The notes below the pieces were generated by a model, which saw only the letters and a list, made by a program, of their open reading frames with translations, had not been told where the DNA came from and did no database searches. Shown here one piece after another: positions 11,141 through 22,190 of a DNA stretch of 64,000 nucleotides. The stretch is taken from assembly GCA_963932465.1 (NCBI GenBank), contig OZ010788.1, positions 675,512,484 to 675,576,483 of the forward strand, given 5' to 3'. Position 1 is the stretch's first letter. Each line of letters begins with the position of its first letter. A program made the position numbers and the translations under genes. The stretch comes from Maratus speciosus (taxonomy: Eukaryota; Arthropoda; Arachnida; Araneae; Salticidae).

Positions 11141-11520
11141 TTAAGGTGGTTCTCAAATTCCCTGCTCAACTTTCTGACTCATTTTTAAACGTAAAGGCAG
11201 AAAATAGGCTATGGAAGCGATTTGGAATCGAATGGCGTTTTCCATTTTTTAATCCATAAATTACCTATCGACATAATTACAAGCGATTTTGACGACCCCG
11301 TGACGACCGGCTTTTCTCCTTCCTCGAGCTGCTGTGCCGCGAAATTGGTTCAAAACTCCCACTTAGACGGTATTTTCTCAAATATCTTTTGCGTTTACCA
11401 AAAAATGGAAAACGTCTTTCGATGACATCGTTTGAACAATACCTGTCCACTTCATGCGTTTCCGAACAAAATTGAATTAAAATATCCGTCAGGGTCGCGT
11501 TGTTCTGGACTCCGAAAATT
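11141..11520. mobile_element. TTAA MITE family G, copy 3 (diverged)
   Basis: Starts TTAAGGTGGTTCTCAAATTC three bases after the Tigger-like element at 11137, then keeps CAACTTTCTGACTC, CATTTTTAAACGTAAAGG, GGAAGCGATTTGGAATCGAA, AATTACCTATCGA and CAAAACTCCCACTTAGAC in family order. The right end is eroded. The 88- and 67-codon frames here are on opposite strands of the same MITE and have no support. Confidence 0.7.
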
Positions 11521-11842
11521 ACAAAGAAAAAAAAGGCCCCCAAGATTTAGGAACTTCGTGCAAAAGTAATTTACAAAAAAAAATATAAATCACAGTCAAT
11601 TTAGTATGACATTTTTCAGTTAGGGGGATTCTCTCTTTAAAAAAAAAATCGTAGGAGAAGGAACCAGAAGCTTTTGTCGCGCCAACAAGAAAGAAGCATG
11701 CAAATAGTATTGATAGAAAACATTCTCTGAAACGAATTTTTGTTTTTATAAAAAGCTAGCGACGGGAAGCATTCAAATGGGCTCCAAGTAAGCCTTCAAA
11801 GGGCGCAAGCTGCCCGCGGCCGCCGCGTTGAACAGTCCTGTT
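11521..11842. other. Unassigned sequence
   Basis: AT-rich with a GC patch GCTGCCCGCGGCCGCCGCG at 11809-11827 just before the next MITE. No gene or termini. Confidence 0.35.
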
Positions 11843-12261
11843 TTAAGGCTGCTAGTCACTCCACCCAGCTTTTGTCCCCATTCTACGCTATTTGCATAGA
11901 ATGATGAAATTAATGTTTTTAACTGTTTTTTTTCTTTGTACACTTCTTACAATATGTTTATTTTTTTTTTCTTAGTTCTCAAACTATTTCTAAAATCTAT
12001 GCTTAATTAAATATTTTATGTGTTAAAAATGGACGAACTGCGAGTCAGATTTTAATACTTCCTATAAAATGAAGTATTTCTATATTTTAGAAATATTTTG
12101 AGAAAAAAAAAAAGAGACATCCTTTAAAAAGAGTGCACAGAAAACAGATGTTTAAAATATTCATTTCCCGAGGAGATATTTTAAATAGACGAATGCATCA
12201 CACGCCAATAAACTTAACATTACAGAGGAGAATTCGAAAGCTGGGTGACTAGCAGCCTTAA
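11843..12261. mobile_element. TTAA foldback MITE family R, copy 1
   Basis: TTAAGGCTGCTAGTCACTCC at the left; read inward from the right it is TTAAGGCTGCTAGTCACCCA. The inverted arms extend through most of the element: AACTGTTTTTTTTC, GTACACTTCTTA, TTAGTTCTCAAACTATTTCT and AAATCTATGCTTAATTAAAT have inverted partners. TTAA at 11843-11846 and 12258-12261. Related copies lie at 32556-33392 and 32663-33052. Confidence 0.88.
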
Positions 12262-12823
12262 AGTGCCGTCAGCGCATAAAGGATTAATCCACTAAACACT
12301 TCTGGAATGTCCGATAACGGATCACAATCAAAAGGAAAGAGAAAGTAGAAAGTACTAACAAAAAGAAAAGTAGTAATAAAAAGAAAGGCAAGGGTGAATC
12401 TTGTGTAAGCGTATCGTTTTGGGGCATCCCGGAAAAAAACCTTCACTTTTTCGAAAGCAATAACGTCTATGGTTTGCTGCAACCCCAAGACAATGGCAGT
12501 CGTTCGACTCCACTTAAACGCGGCCTACATCGCACCGGCTATTGTTTTAAGCTTTGGGGACACAAAAGATTTTTTTTTTCTTTTTTGCAATGGCGAAAAA
12601 AACGAGACTTAAGTAGAGAGGAAAAACATTTAGAAGCGTTTTTCAGGGTCAACAGAAAAGGGTCCACCTCTGCCTAGGGGACGTTCGACAGAAACGAGTT
12701 TTTTAGATCGCGAAATCCCACATTGTAAAAAACAAGAACGAGAACGAGAAATCATGCGTGAAGTATAGATTATGAAATACTTTCCAGTACATTCAGTATA
12801 CTGCAATGAAACTTTATAGTTTA
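12262..12823. other. Unassigned sequence
   Basis: Several short frames on both strands, none with recognisable domains, signal sequences or splice context worth reporting. No repeat termini recognised. Confidence 0.35.
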
Positions 12824-12945
12824 TTAAAGGGCTACTTCAGTCAAACGAAAACACTCGTTCGCTAACGTTAACCCAATGACTGAATTTTTTAAAGATTTCT
12901 CGTTTGCATTTGAATATTAAAAAAAAAAAAAAAAAAAAAGGAGGA
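12824..12945. mobile_element. Half of a TTAA MITE of family F
   Basis: TTAAAGGGCTACTTCAGTCA, then GAAAACACTCGTTCGCTAAC and GTTAACCCAATGACTG correspond to the first about 80 bp of the foldback at 37404-37832. The unit then runs into a poly(A) stretch (12920-12939) at the point where the 37404 copy also has its long poly(A). The other arm is missing. Confidence 0.6.
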
Positions 12946-12984
12946 AAGGATTTTTTAAGGATGTTTTTATCCATTTTTGTTTTT

Positions 12985-13178
12985 GTGTTTAAAATTCCCG
13001 AATTTTTTTTTAAACTTTTGCCTGTCTACTTAATTTTTTCCAATTTTTTTTATTTTTTTTACTTTTGTCTGTGAATTTAATTTTTCGCAATGATTTTTTG
13101 TAAACTTTTGCCTGTATGTTTAATATCCCCAAAGTTTTTATCATTTTTGCCTGTTTGTTTAATATTCGCGAAGTCTTT
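12985..13178. repeat. Minisatellite, ~45-bp unit, about 4 copies
   Basis: The phrase ACTTTTGCCTGT (or TTTTGTCTGT, TTTTGCCTGT) recurs at about 13014, 13061, 13103 and 13146, each followed by TTTAAT and a T-rich run. The 68-codon minus-strand frame rich in K reads through this repeat and is not a gene. Confidence 0.7.
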
Positions 13179-13477
13179 TTAAGGCTGTTCTTAACTGCTC
13201 TGCTCAACAAACGCAAAACGTTTTGACATATTTACAAATTCATTTTTTAACGGTATGATATAAAATTGGAAAGCTTGGCCATGGAAGCAATTTGGAATGG
13301 AACTGTTTTTTCCATTTTTGGATCCATCAAATTACCTATTGAGTTAGAAGCGAATTCGATCCCGTGACAAACACGTTTTTCGCCCACTCTTGAGTTCTCT
13401 TTCTCCCTTCGCGCGGAAATTCGGTTCAAAACGCCCACTTGGTCACTCTTTTCTGAAAGATCTATTGCGTTTGCAAA

Positions 13478-13508
<31 letters not shown>

Positions 13509-13622
13509 AGCTCCATGACATAGTTTCTGAACAACACCACCCGCTAATTTCATACATTTTCGATCAAAAATAAATTAAAACTTATGTCAGAAAGTTGCCC
13601 TTTTGGATTTGAGGTCGCTTAA
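13179..13622. mobile_element. TTAA MITE family G, copy 4
   Basis: TTAAGGCTGTTCTTAACTGC at the left; read inward from the right TTAAGCGACCTCAAATCCAA. TTAA at 13179-13182 and 13619-13622. Interior family phrases are present (TGCTCAACAAACGCAAAACG, GGAAAGCTTGGCCATGGAAG, CGCGCGGAAATTCGGTTCAA). A site with 7 A in copy 2 is expanded to 24 A here (13477-13500). The 97-codon minus-strand frame is the antisense of the MITE. Confidence 0.88.
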
Positions 13623-13911
13623 TATTTGGAAAACTCCTCAAAAAAGTACCTATTTTTTTTATTACAGAAATTGAATAATTATAAGGTTTATATAAAAATA
13701 TGCAATTAGTTTTTTTAAGGCGAAAAAAAAGATGTTATAGAACAAATTCACATTTGTGGAAAAACCATCATGCGAGAATTCTGTGTTTTAATGTTTGTTT
13801 TGCACCATACAAATTAATGCGAATAAGACCTTTAATTTTCACATCTTAAATCTTTATTTATAATCATCAAGCAATTTTTTACAAATAATATTTGAAATAA
13901 TGTAATATACA

Positions 13912-14232
13912 TTAACCCTCTCGCTGCGCAACCCGAGATCTCCTCGGGCAACGTAAAAGTAGCAAAATTTGCGCAACCCGAGATTTCCTCAGGGATGCAT
14001 TATTTCCGTCTAATTAAACCTCCTTGATTATTTCCACCAGTTATTTTTTTTATAGTAAGTTTTGCCTTATTTAATCGAAGCATTTTCTCGATTAAATTAG
14101 ACAAAAATTTTTATTTTGAAAAACCGGTGACAAAAGAATAAAAATTCTTTAAAGACGCTCGTCGCGAAGGTGTTAAATACGCAATTTTTGAAGCTATTTT
14201 GATAAAATAATTACGCAGCAAAAGGGTAAAAT
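13912..14232. mobile_element. TTAA MITE family C, copy 1 (CTCTCGCTGCGCA ends)
   Basis: TTAACCCTCTCGCTGCGCAA at the left. The right end reads ATTACGCAGCAAAAGGGTAA, the decayed inverse of the same terminus. Internal phrases CACCAGTTATTTTTT, AACCGGTGACAAA and GACGCTCGTCGCGAA also occur in the interrupted copy at 38138-41586. TTAACCC at the tip matches the tip I know from piggyBac-type elements. Confidence 0.75.
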
Positions 14233-15087
14233 TTTTATTATTAATAATATTTTTGAGTGTGATATATTTCGAAACATGCAATACAAAGTCCAACATCACA
14301 ATTTAGCGCCAAAAACCAAACCCAAACAAGACTTCACACCGAAATGCCAGTTAAATTTTTTTGGTTTCAGAATTTTTTTTCCAGCAGTAAATCTCCAGCC
14401 TGGAAATAGGACGGGCACGAGAAATAATGAACGACACGTTATATTGACGGGAGCAAGAATTAGGGGGTTAATAGGCAGTATTGCAGCCAAATTCTTTTGT
14501 GCGTCCCTGTAGATGAACGATCCTACACACTACATTCTACAGTAAGCACCTTGTAGTCTACCCCAGTAACCTATAAACTTACATGTATAGATTTCAATAA
14601 GTTTAAAATAGTGCACTATCATTAAAAAGACATCGAAAATGATTTTTTTCGCCATAGACAGTCCTGTAAACGGAATTCTTTTGTGTGAGCCTGCCTCCGC
14701 AAAGATTCCTTTTCAACGAACATGCCATAGTAAACCCCAATAACATATATCAATTTCATGGCAGTCTGACTCTATTGACACGAGTTAAATCAATTCATCA
14801 ATGTTAAATTTATAAATCCCAAATTCCACAAGACGTTTTTTATTTGAAAAGTGTTCTTTCAGTTTGTTTATATATTTTTTCATATTTTTATAGTTTATAT
14901 ACGAGTAAATAACGCTGCATAATGCGCTTTATTCATAAAGTAATACTGTGTATATAATATGTATTATATTCATAAATAATTAAAAATGCAAAAACACCAT
15001 AACTCTGAAAAGAAGGTGTATATCAGCAATATTTAACTGTAAAAATTCCAAAAACTTTCAAAAATACAGGTAAAAAACAAAACACGG

Positions 15088-15089
<2 letters not shown>

Positions 15090-15128
<39 letters not shown>
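15090..15128. repeat. Poly(A) run, about 39 A
   Basis: Uninterrupted A. No obvious retroelement 5' of it and no target duplication seen, so not called a retrotransposon tail. Confidence 0.9.
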
Positions 15129-15130
<2 letters not shown>

Positions 15131-15327
15131 ATGTCTGTTCTTCATCAGTGGGAGGACAAACAGACATAACTCCACCCCCACTGTTAAAAGCTTGCAGGTT
15201 TTTGAACACTCATCCATCCTGCATTCAATACAGAAAAAAACTATTCTCATTTTAGAAATAAAATTTAAAAGGCTAAATAAACCAAATTTAAACAAAAAAG
15301 TAATGTAAACAAAGCATAATTAAATTA

Positions 15328-15328
<1 letters not shown>

Positions 15329-15361
<33 letters not shown>
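15329..15361. repeat. Poly(A) run, about 33 A
   Basis: Uninterrupted A, 200 bp from the previous run. Origin not determined. Confidence 0.9.
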
Positions 15362-15369
<8 letters not shown>

Positions 15370-16408
15370 ATGTCTTTCAGAAAATTACTTTAAAATTGCA
15401 ATTTAAATATAGACAAATTGAATTATCTTAACATGTATGAATGCAGAACAACGTACACCCTCCCAAACCTACAAGAAAAATACAAAAACATGAAACAGAA
15501 GTACCTGTACAATGCCGTTCACCTGTCAATAATAGCAAACTGTTAATTTTCCTTCCGAAAAAAAAAAATAATAATAAATAATATGTATTATATATATATA
15601 TATTATATTATATTCATAAATAAGATACTGTACTAAATTCTAATTCGTTAAAATTATCGTTGTTCTTATTGTTAATATTTATATACGTATATATAATAAA
15701 TATTGCAGTTTCTTACGAAATTTTACCTAATCAATTTAGAGATTCGACTTGCGTAAAAATTCAAGTTACGTAAAAGTTTGCGGAGCGCATTACTTGTGCG
15801 AGTGGGGGATGCCTGTATAGATAGATAGGGTAGGTTTAGCATTCTTTTTCTTTGAATCCATCAAACGTGTGTGTGGTTGTTTACGACCGAACTGGGAAAT
15901 CATTCACGGCCTGTTAGTAGAGTTGTAATGTGCATGCAATTAAGCCTGGGCGTGTATTCGCGGGACACCCACGGCCTCATTTGCTAAATGAGTTTTCGGA
16001 TCTCTCATCTGTCCATTTCAATATTTTATTATTCAGTTTCGCTTTTGTTTTGTTTCTGCATCCGTTCAATGCGAGGTTATGGAGCCTACCTACACGTGCA
16101 TCGACCTTTCAAGACGATTGAAAATTCCACAAGATCTTTTTATGAATTCATATTAAATTGCGAAATTTTTATTTAGAAGGTTAATGGCTCTTCCTTTTCT
16201 TATTTTTTTAATATCAAATTTCATAGCCAAAAAACAACTCCAGAATACTATAATATAAATAAAGTAGACTCCCTCAAATCCGCAACCCTAAAATCTGCAA
16301 ACGCCTAAAATCTGCATATCATCACAGATGTGAAAGATGAAACTTTCAACAAATGAAAATTAAAATTCTAGTGCTCTATTCACCTTGAGTTAAATAATTA
16401 AAATACCT

Positions 16409-17199
16409 ACACAGAAAAAACTGTTCTGTTGAAACAACTGAATTCTGGTTAATATATAGCTCCAACCAAATATTTTGGTTGAAATGACCAAATTTTGGTT
16501 GGTCTAACTAAACGATTTGTTGAATTAACAAAAGTATTTGGTTAATCTAACCAAAATTTGATCATTCCAACCAAAATATTTGGTTAGGGGCGGTCCATAA
16601 ATGATGTCACACTTTTTTTTCAATATTTTTACCCCCTCCCCCCCCCCTTGTAACATGTCACGCTATATTACATAAACCTATACTTGCAGTTCAGAAACAA
16701 AGCACTACGTTATAGATAATATTTCAAATTTTATTTTTAAACTTTAACTATGTGTTTTAACGACATTTGTGAGCATAACAATAAAAATGATTTATGTACT
16801 TCTTTTATATGAAATAAGATTAAGGTTGATAACAAAAACATAATTAATATACACTAGTAATAAAATATTAATACGAAAGAGCAGTTGAAAACAGCCGTAT
16901 TTTGGAATTTGAAATGGAATTTAATATATTTCACTTTAAATCCACTTTATAAACACAAAATACTTTAATTTCAAAGTAACTTCAAAATTTAATCTGCTGA
17001 TTTTTAATGCTTTTATTTTAACCAAAATGTGTGATGTCACCTTACTTCTTACCCCCTCCCATCCCCTTGTCACAAACTGTCACAATTTCACGAACCCCCC
17101 TCCCCCCCCCCCTCCAAGCGTGACGTCATTTGTGGGATGCCCCTTAGAGCTATATTAACCAAAATTTAGTTGTTTCAACAAAACAATTTTTTCCGTGTA
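16409..17199. mobile_element. Foldback MITE (ACACAGAAAAAA ends) split by an insertion
   Basis: Left arm TACACAGAAAAAACTGTTCT, GTTGAAACAACT and CTGGTTAATATA; right arm read inward ATACACGGAAAAAATTGTTT, GTTGAAACAACT and TTGGTTAATATA. The interior is a dense set of AACCAAA / TTTGGTT motifs. It is interrupted at TTA (16584-16586) by the element at 16587-17143; the host is about 230 bp without it. Confidence 0.78.
16587..17143. mobile_element. MITE with GGGGC...ATGACGTCAC ends, TTA target
   Basis: Left end GGGGCGGTCCATAAATGATG then TCAC; right end read inward GGGGCATCCCACAAATGACG then TCACG. It is flanked by TTA at 16584-16586 and 17144-17146. A 3-bp TTA duplication is the usual target of PIF/Harbinger-type elements. 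The subterminal regions hold C-runs (CCCCCTCCCCCCCCCC) on both sides and the interior is AT-rich. No transposase. Confidence 0.78.
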
Positions 17200-18483
17200 T
17201 AAAGCACAAATAATTGTACAAAAATTATCTTTATCTGGCATCTCATCTGACGTACAACATTTAAATTTAGTTGTAAAGCTGAGGCATTCTCTGAAAATAA
17301 AATTACTGGGTTCGTGCCTAAACTTTTTAGTGTGGAGGTACTTATTGAGATTAGAGAAATAATTTTACTTCATTATTTTCTGACGAAGATGCAATCGAGT
17401 GATAATGTTTAGTTTATATTAAAATGTTGGATATGTAACTTGCCTTTCGTTTTGACTCAGATTTATTTGTCGCTCAAAAGCGTGTTTATTGCTTTGATAC
17501 AACTGTTGTAGTTTTTATTGATGAGTCTGTTAGATATTAACATTGAATTTTAAATTAAGTTACAAGAAATGACAATTACAGTGTTTTACTTCTGGACAAT
17601 TCTCGAATAAGCGCAAAGAAAATAATAACAACATTCAAATCCTACTGATGACGGCCTTGTCATGGTTGAAAACGTTCTAGGTTTTTCTGATGCATTTTAA
17701 GATATTTTTAATTTGTATTTTAATTATCTTTATGTTAGATTTAAAAGTAATTTTTTTACAATTATTTGTGCTTTATATGTACTTTTATTAATGAAACTTT
17801 CAGCTCAGATGTAGGGATACAATTAGACTTTTTTATTTTTATATCATGTATTATGTGTATTTTAGTATATAATTCTCGTTAATATGACTGAACTCATGCT
17901 TTTTCAGGAAGGAAGTATACATTTCTGAAGAAATTCAAGGTGTTGCTGATATCACGGGTATTCGCAATCTTTTTACCAAATATGTATTATTCAAGCTTTT
18001 CTGGTTATTAAGTATGGTTAAACCTGAAATAAAACTGCCTTAAAATATATAATGTGAACTTTAAAAAGTCCACTGTCTTACTTAAAAGGCGACTAAAATA
18101 ATGAAAAAGATGTTACAAGTTAAAAATATACATTTTATTTGAAACTTCTTAGTACTTCCAAGCTTTTCCAAGCTCATCATTAGAGGATATTTTACTACTA
18201 AATGTTTATTATATATGCAAATACGTGACTTTGTTTTGAAAATGAGAGAGCCAATAATTATTAGAGTTGAAAGTAGAAGTAGCAGTTTCTTGGATTAAAT
18301 TTAATTAGAGATAATATATACTACTATTAACTGCAGCTCCATTTATTTTAGAACACCACTCTGTTCTCATACGTCGTTTTTCATTCTAAATGAGTTGCTG
18401 GAAAGTCGAAGTAGCAGTGTTTTAGATTAAATTTGGGTAGAAGAAAATATTTAACTGCTGCACCTTAAATTTTAATACGTCAC
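17200..18483. other. Unassigned AT-rich sequence
   Basis: Probably the body of the interrupted Tigger-like copy plus sequence downstream of the Penelope remnant. Two segments share AGTAGAAGTAGCAGT / GTCGAAGTAGCAGTGT (18271 and 18405), hinting at a local duplication. No gene recognised. Confidence 0.3.
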
Positions 18484-19305
18484 TTAGCTCAAGTTTTCAG
18501 GATTTATTTTCAGGATATTGAACAATAAACTGGGGATGCGATAGGGGTCTGTACTGTACGATAGGACGTCGTTACATATTTGATTGTTTTTACACAGGAT
18601 TTCTATAGATTCTCTTATAGTGGATGCGTTATAATTAGATGTTGGGAATATGATTTTTGCATGATCGAAATCCATTGCGATATTCTGATTGAAACTTAAA
18701 CGAGAGAGAGCTGTGAATTGACGACAAAATTTTATATCTGCTTTACGTTCTTTTATTCTTTCTTTGAGTTTTCCTTTGGTCGTTCTGATGTACTCCGTTA
18801 ATCTATTGCTATCAGTTGTAAAAGAAATAGCATATACGCCAGCTAATTCATCTTTCAGTGTAAAATCTTTCAGAGAAATAATCGTTCAGTGTTAGATCTA
18901 TTTTCGTACAAATTAGCTCTTTTAATTTTCTTGGTGGACAGGCTATTAAATTTATATTATGTTTCAAGAGCATATCTTAAGTTTTTTGTAATGACCAGAG
19001 AAATAGTTAAACTTTTTGTATATATCATTTCTTTAAGGTTTACTTTTTTGATATTTTCATGAAAACTGAATTCATAGATAAGTTTATTAATGAGCATTGT
19101 TGAAAAACCGTTTTCTTCACCGATATTTCTCATGGCATAAAGCTCTTTTTCTAAATATTTATCTGAATATACTTCAAAAGCTCATCTAATGCAAAATTTG
19201 TAAGCTGCAATTTTATATAAAAATGGTGATGAACTATTATGTAGGATCGTATTATTTGATCTGATCGGTTTCCTATAAACATTTCTGTCAATATTGAGGT
19301 TTGAT
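18484..19305 (-). pseudogene. Penelope-like retroelement remnant: RT tail, linker and GIY-YIG endonuclease
   Basis: Read on the minus strand from 19305 downward, the translation (with stops and frameshifts) runs through NLNIDRNVYRKPI, the YRKP block near the end of Penelope-like reverse transcriptases. It continues with a linker including KELYAMRNIGEENGFSTM and INKLIYEF, and then a GIY-YIG-type endonuclease domain: AGVYAISF, EYIRTTKGKLKERIKERKAD, and MDFDHAKIIF followed by RESIEIL. The last section is open to a TAA at 18484-18486. The order RT, linker, GIY-YIG is diagnostic of endonuclease-bearing Penelope-like elements. Decay is clear: the YIG glycine is R here, the EH pair of the R-x-K-E-H motif is ER, and there are in-frame stops in the linker. 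Most of the RT is absent. A second partial copy follows on the same strand at 19306-19660. The family call is strong; no activity is expected. Confidence 0.8.
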
Positions 19306-19660
19306 TTTTGCATGATCAAAATCTATTGAGATATTCTGATTGATTGATACTTAAACGAGAGAGAGCTGTGGATTGACGACAAAATTTTATATCTGCTTTA
19401 TGTTCTTTTATTCTTTCTTTGAGGGTTTTTTTTTTTTTTTTTGTCATTCCGATGTACTCCATTATTATATCGCTGTCAGTTGTAAAAGGAATGGCATATT
19501 CGCCAACTAATTCATCTTTCGGTGTTGTATCTGTTTTCGTACAAATTAACTCTTTTAATTTTCTTGGTGGACAAGCTATTAAATTTATAATGTGTTTCAG
19601 TATGTTATGTTTGAATCAAGGTGAAAAATTGCGTTTTGACATGATTTTATTAAAACTTCC
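19306..19660 (-). pseudogene. Second, tandem Penelope-like fragment with GIY-YIG domain
   Basis: Same strand and family as the copy at 18484-19305, lying directly upstream of it in transcription order. The minus-strand translation has INLIACPPRKLKELICTK, then GEYAIPF, EYIGMTK, and after an A-run TLKERIKEHKADIKFC and STALSRLSI. Here the YIG and KEHK motifs are intact. The link between YIGMTK and TLKER is a run of about 18 A (T on the plus strand at 19424-19442) that replaces AAAGGAAAA of the other copy and breaks the frame. The fragment stops where the other copy's RT tail begins. Head-to-tail partial copies are common for Penelope-like elements. The 87-codon plus-strand frame over this segment is antisense to it. 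Confidence 0.75.
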
Positions 19661-19985
19661 TTATTTTATGGTTTTGGTGTGAATTAGTAGGTTACCTTTA
19701 TGAGGTAAGTTTCATTGAATAATTTGGGAAAAAAATGTATCTCATCTTTATTATGCATATTTAATTATACATTATTATTTACTTGATCTTAATATTTTAA
19801 TCATTTTTTAAATTATCCAATTTTTGTATTTTAGTTTATTACTTTACTTAATTATTGTGAGTATTCATTATAATCTTGATTGCGTTATTACATTCAGTTT
19901 ACTGTTTAAAGATGTAATCAAAGCAATGACCAGAAATCCGCACAACTTCTGGTCCCAAGCTGTGAGGATTTGACGGAGTCTACGG

Positions 19986-20808
19986 AAAAGTACATATTTG
20001 ACGGAATTTGACGGAAAAGTACATATTTTTTCAAATGCCTTTAAAACCACTTTTACCGCAACAATAGTGTTCATGTATAGAAAAGCCAATTCATACTTTT
20101 AAGTTTAAAGTTGCACGTTATTGAATAGAGAAATTATATATATATGTATTATTTTGTACAAGAAGTATTGGATTCGGGATAAATGGCGACTTCCGGTTTT
20201 CAAAGGATTTGTACGTTTTAGAAGGTCCCTAAACATGATTTGATGTCTGTCTGTCTCTATGTGACCCATGATGTAAAATACCTGAATAGTTATTTTTAAG
20301 GGTATATACCCTGATAAATACCCCTTTTGGATATTTACCTGGGTATTGATTCTTCATTTAGATATTATTACTATTAGTTATAATAAATTAGTGTAAAAGA
20401 CAGAAAATTTTAGAACTTTAGATTTAAAAAATCATTATACAAGATATATCGAGGTATGTATAGCTAAAACATTTTTTAATGAGATCAAATTCGTATAATT
20501 AGAAAACCATTTCGTGTCATTGATGAATATTAATTACATTTATTTTATAGGAAAATAAGAAATTTTCTTCAGAGACACAAAGAGCTAAGTTGAGCCACAC
20601 GTACGAGTATAATTAATTAATAATTATGTACATTTATGCATTTTACTTTTTAAAGAAATTGGGCATTTTCATTTTCAGTCGAAAATAGGAAGATTACTGA
20701 TATTCGGTTTCGGTCTTTTAACCCTTTTATACTTCTTTGAGATAGTTTGCCACCATAGATTAATTTTCTCACTATTCCTTTCTAAAAGGTGAACGCGCCT
20801 TATTGGTT
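19986..20808. other. Unassigned sequence before the hAT-bounded unit
   Basis: AT-rich; no gene. CTGTCTGTCTCTATGTGACCC at 20246 and a palindromic TAAGGGTATATACCCTGATA at 20297 are the only notable phrases. Confidence 0.35.
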
Positions 20809-20816
20809 ATGTTGTG
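20809..20816. repeat. Left 8-bp target duplication (ATGTTGTG)
   Basis: ATGTTGTG immediately before TAGTGATGGGCGAT. An identical octamer follows the matching inverted end at 26802-26809. An 8-bp duplication is the hAT signature. Confidence 0.9.
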
Positions 20817-21029
20817 TAGTGATGGGCGATAACGAGATGTTTTTCTCGATTTTCTCGATTGTATGGACATCTCGATATTTTTCGATTGTATAAATTTTTT
20901 CTCGATGACTACAGTTTGCAAATTTCTTTTATAAATCATATATTATGTATTATATACGTCATACATTTATCAAGAATCGTCTGCGGGTGAACTGGAATGA
21001 GTCGATGTTAATAAAGACTAGGTGACTTC

Positions 21030-21043
21030 GACCGCTAGCGGTC
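21030..21043. repeat. Perfect 14-bp palindrome GACCGCTAGCGGTC
   Basis: Self-complementary, located between the left hAT end and the first array. Function unknown. Confidence 0.7.
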
Positions 21044-21269
21044 CCCTCCTTTAATCGGGGCCCCTAATTTATACGTAATCTTGTAATATGAAATCACGAA
21101 CAGGTTACCCGCTATATACGGCACTGATATATGATAGCAGGCGGGTGTGGTGTGCACGCACTACAAAATCTTGTAAAAAATATAATATCGAAACGAATGA
21201 ACGTCGGACCAGATCTCTTGGGGGAGGGGTCAAAGCGAGCGGAGGGGCACAGCAGCTGCATAATATGAT

Positions 21270-22190
21270 TAAGTCGTCACAGGTCTTTAGGCCTTTCCAA
21301 CCATATGTCACATGAGAAGTCTGGATCTGAATTTATAAAAATGCCCTCCCCGTGGGGGGAAAGGGGGGGAGGGGTGCGGGAGGTGGATAACATAAGTAAG
21401 TGGTCATAAGCCTTTCCAACAATATGTCACATGAGGGGTCTCGGCTAAATTTAGAAAAACACCCCCGTGAGGAAAAAGTGGGGGGGGCGGTCACCGGATG
21501 TGCATTACATCAATAAGTAGTCACAGACCTTTCCAACGATATCTCACATGTGGGGTCTTGGCTAAATTTGGAAAAGTGTCCCCCCCCCGGGGGGGTGTTC
21601 AAAATGGGGGGATGGACACCGGAGGAGCATAACATCAATAAGTAGTCACAGACCTTTCCAACGATATCTCACATGAGGGGTCTTGGCTAAATTTGAAAAA
21701 GTGTCCCACGGGAGGGGCAAATTGGGGGAGACTGTCACCGGAGGTGCATAACATCAATAAATAGTCACAGACCTTTCCAATGATATCTCACATGAGGGGT
21801 GTTGGCTAAATTTGGAAAAGTGCCCCCGGGGGGGGGGGCAAAGTGGTGGTGGGGACACCGTAGGTACATAACATCAATTAGTCACAGACCTTTCCAACGA
21901 TATCTCACACGAGGGGTCTTGACTAAATTTGAAAAAGTGTCCCCCAGGGGGGGCAAAGAGTGGGGGGGACTGTCACCGGAAGTGCATAACATCAATAAGT
22001 AGTCACAGACCTTTTCAACGATATCTCATAAGAGGGGTACTGACTAAATTTGGAAAAGTGTCCTCCGGGGGGGCAAAGTGGAGGGGGGCGGCCACCGGAA
22101 GTGCATAGCACTAATAAGTAGTCACAAACCTTTCTAACGATATGTCACATGAGGGGTCTTGGCTAAATTTGGAAAAGTGTCCTGAAATTT
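21270..22190 (+). repeat. Tandem array, 8 units of ~120 bp
   Basis: The phrase GTCACAGACCTTTCCAACGA followed by TATCTCACATGAGGGGTCTT recurs at about 21276, 21405, 21519, 21644, 21765, 21884, 22003 and 22121. Each unit continues GGCTAAATTTGGAAAAGTG, a GC-rich CCCCCGGGGGG core, CAAAGTGGGGG and GTGCATAACATCAATAAGTA. Middle units are nearly identical and outer units diverged, as expected from unequal exchange. The G-rich frames across it (for example 21799-22002) are translations of the repeat and not genes. Confidence 0.9.

Larger units (their letters stand above)
14233..16261. other. Long AT-rich unassigned stretch with poly(A) runs
   Basis: No gene or complete element recognised. Contents: a weakly duplicated segment (AATTCTTTTGTG at 14493 and 14678 with alignable downstream sequence), a run of about 39 A at 15090-15128, a run of about 33 A at 15329-15361, and TA-rich patches at 15585-15610 and 15680-15700. 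The 62-90 codon frames read through the homopolymers or have no features. Confidence 0.4.
16262..19985 (-). mobile_element. Probable Tigger-like family A copy 2, interrupted
   Basis: The left end GTAGACTCCCTCAAATCCGC with AATCTGCAAACGCCTAAAAT resembles the inverted right end of the family A element at 10411-11137. The right end read inward is GTAGACTCCGTCAAATCC, then CTTGGGACCAGAAG and GTGCGGATTT, corresponding to the family's other end (TTGGGACCAAGGG, GCGGATTAT). The unit is expanded to 3.7 kb by a nested MITE pair (16409-17199) and the Penelope remnant (18484-19660). Both tips are eroded, so this is a reconstruction and not a clean boundary call. Confidence 0.5.

Noticed and set aside
15090..15361. 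Poly(A) runs as retrotransposon tails
   Set aside because: No recognisable element upstream and no target duplications; long A-runs also occur inside DNA transposons here.
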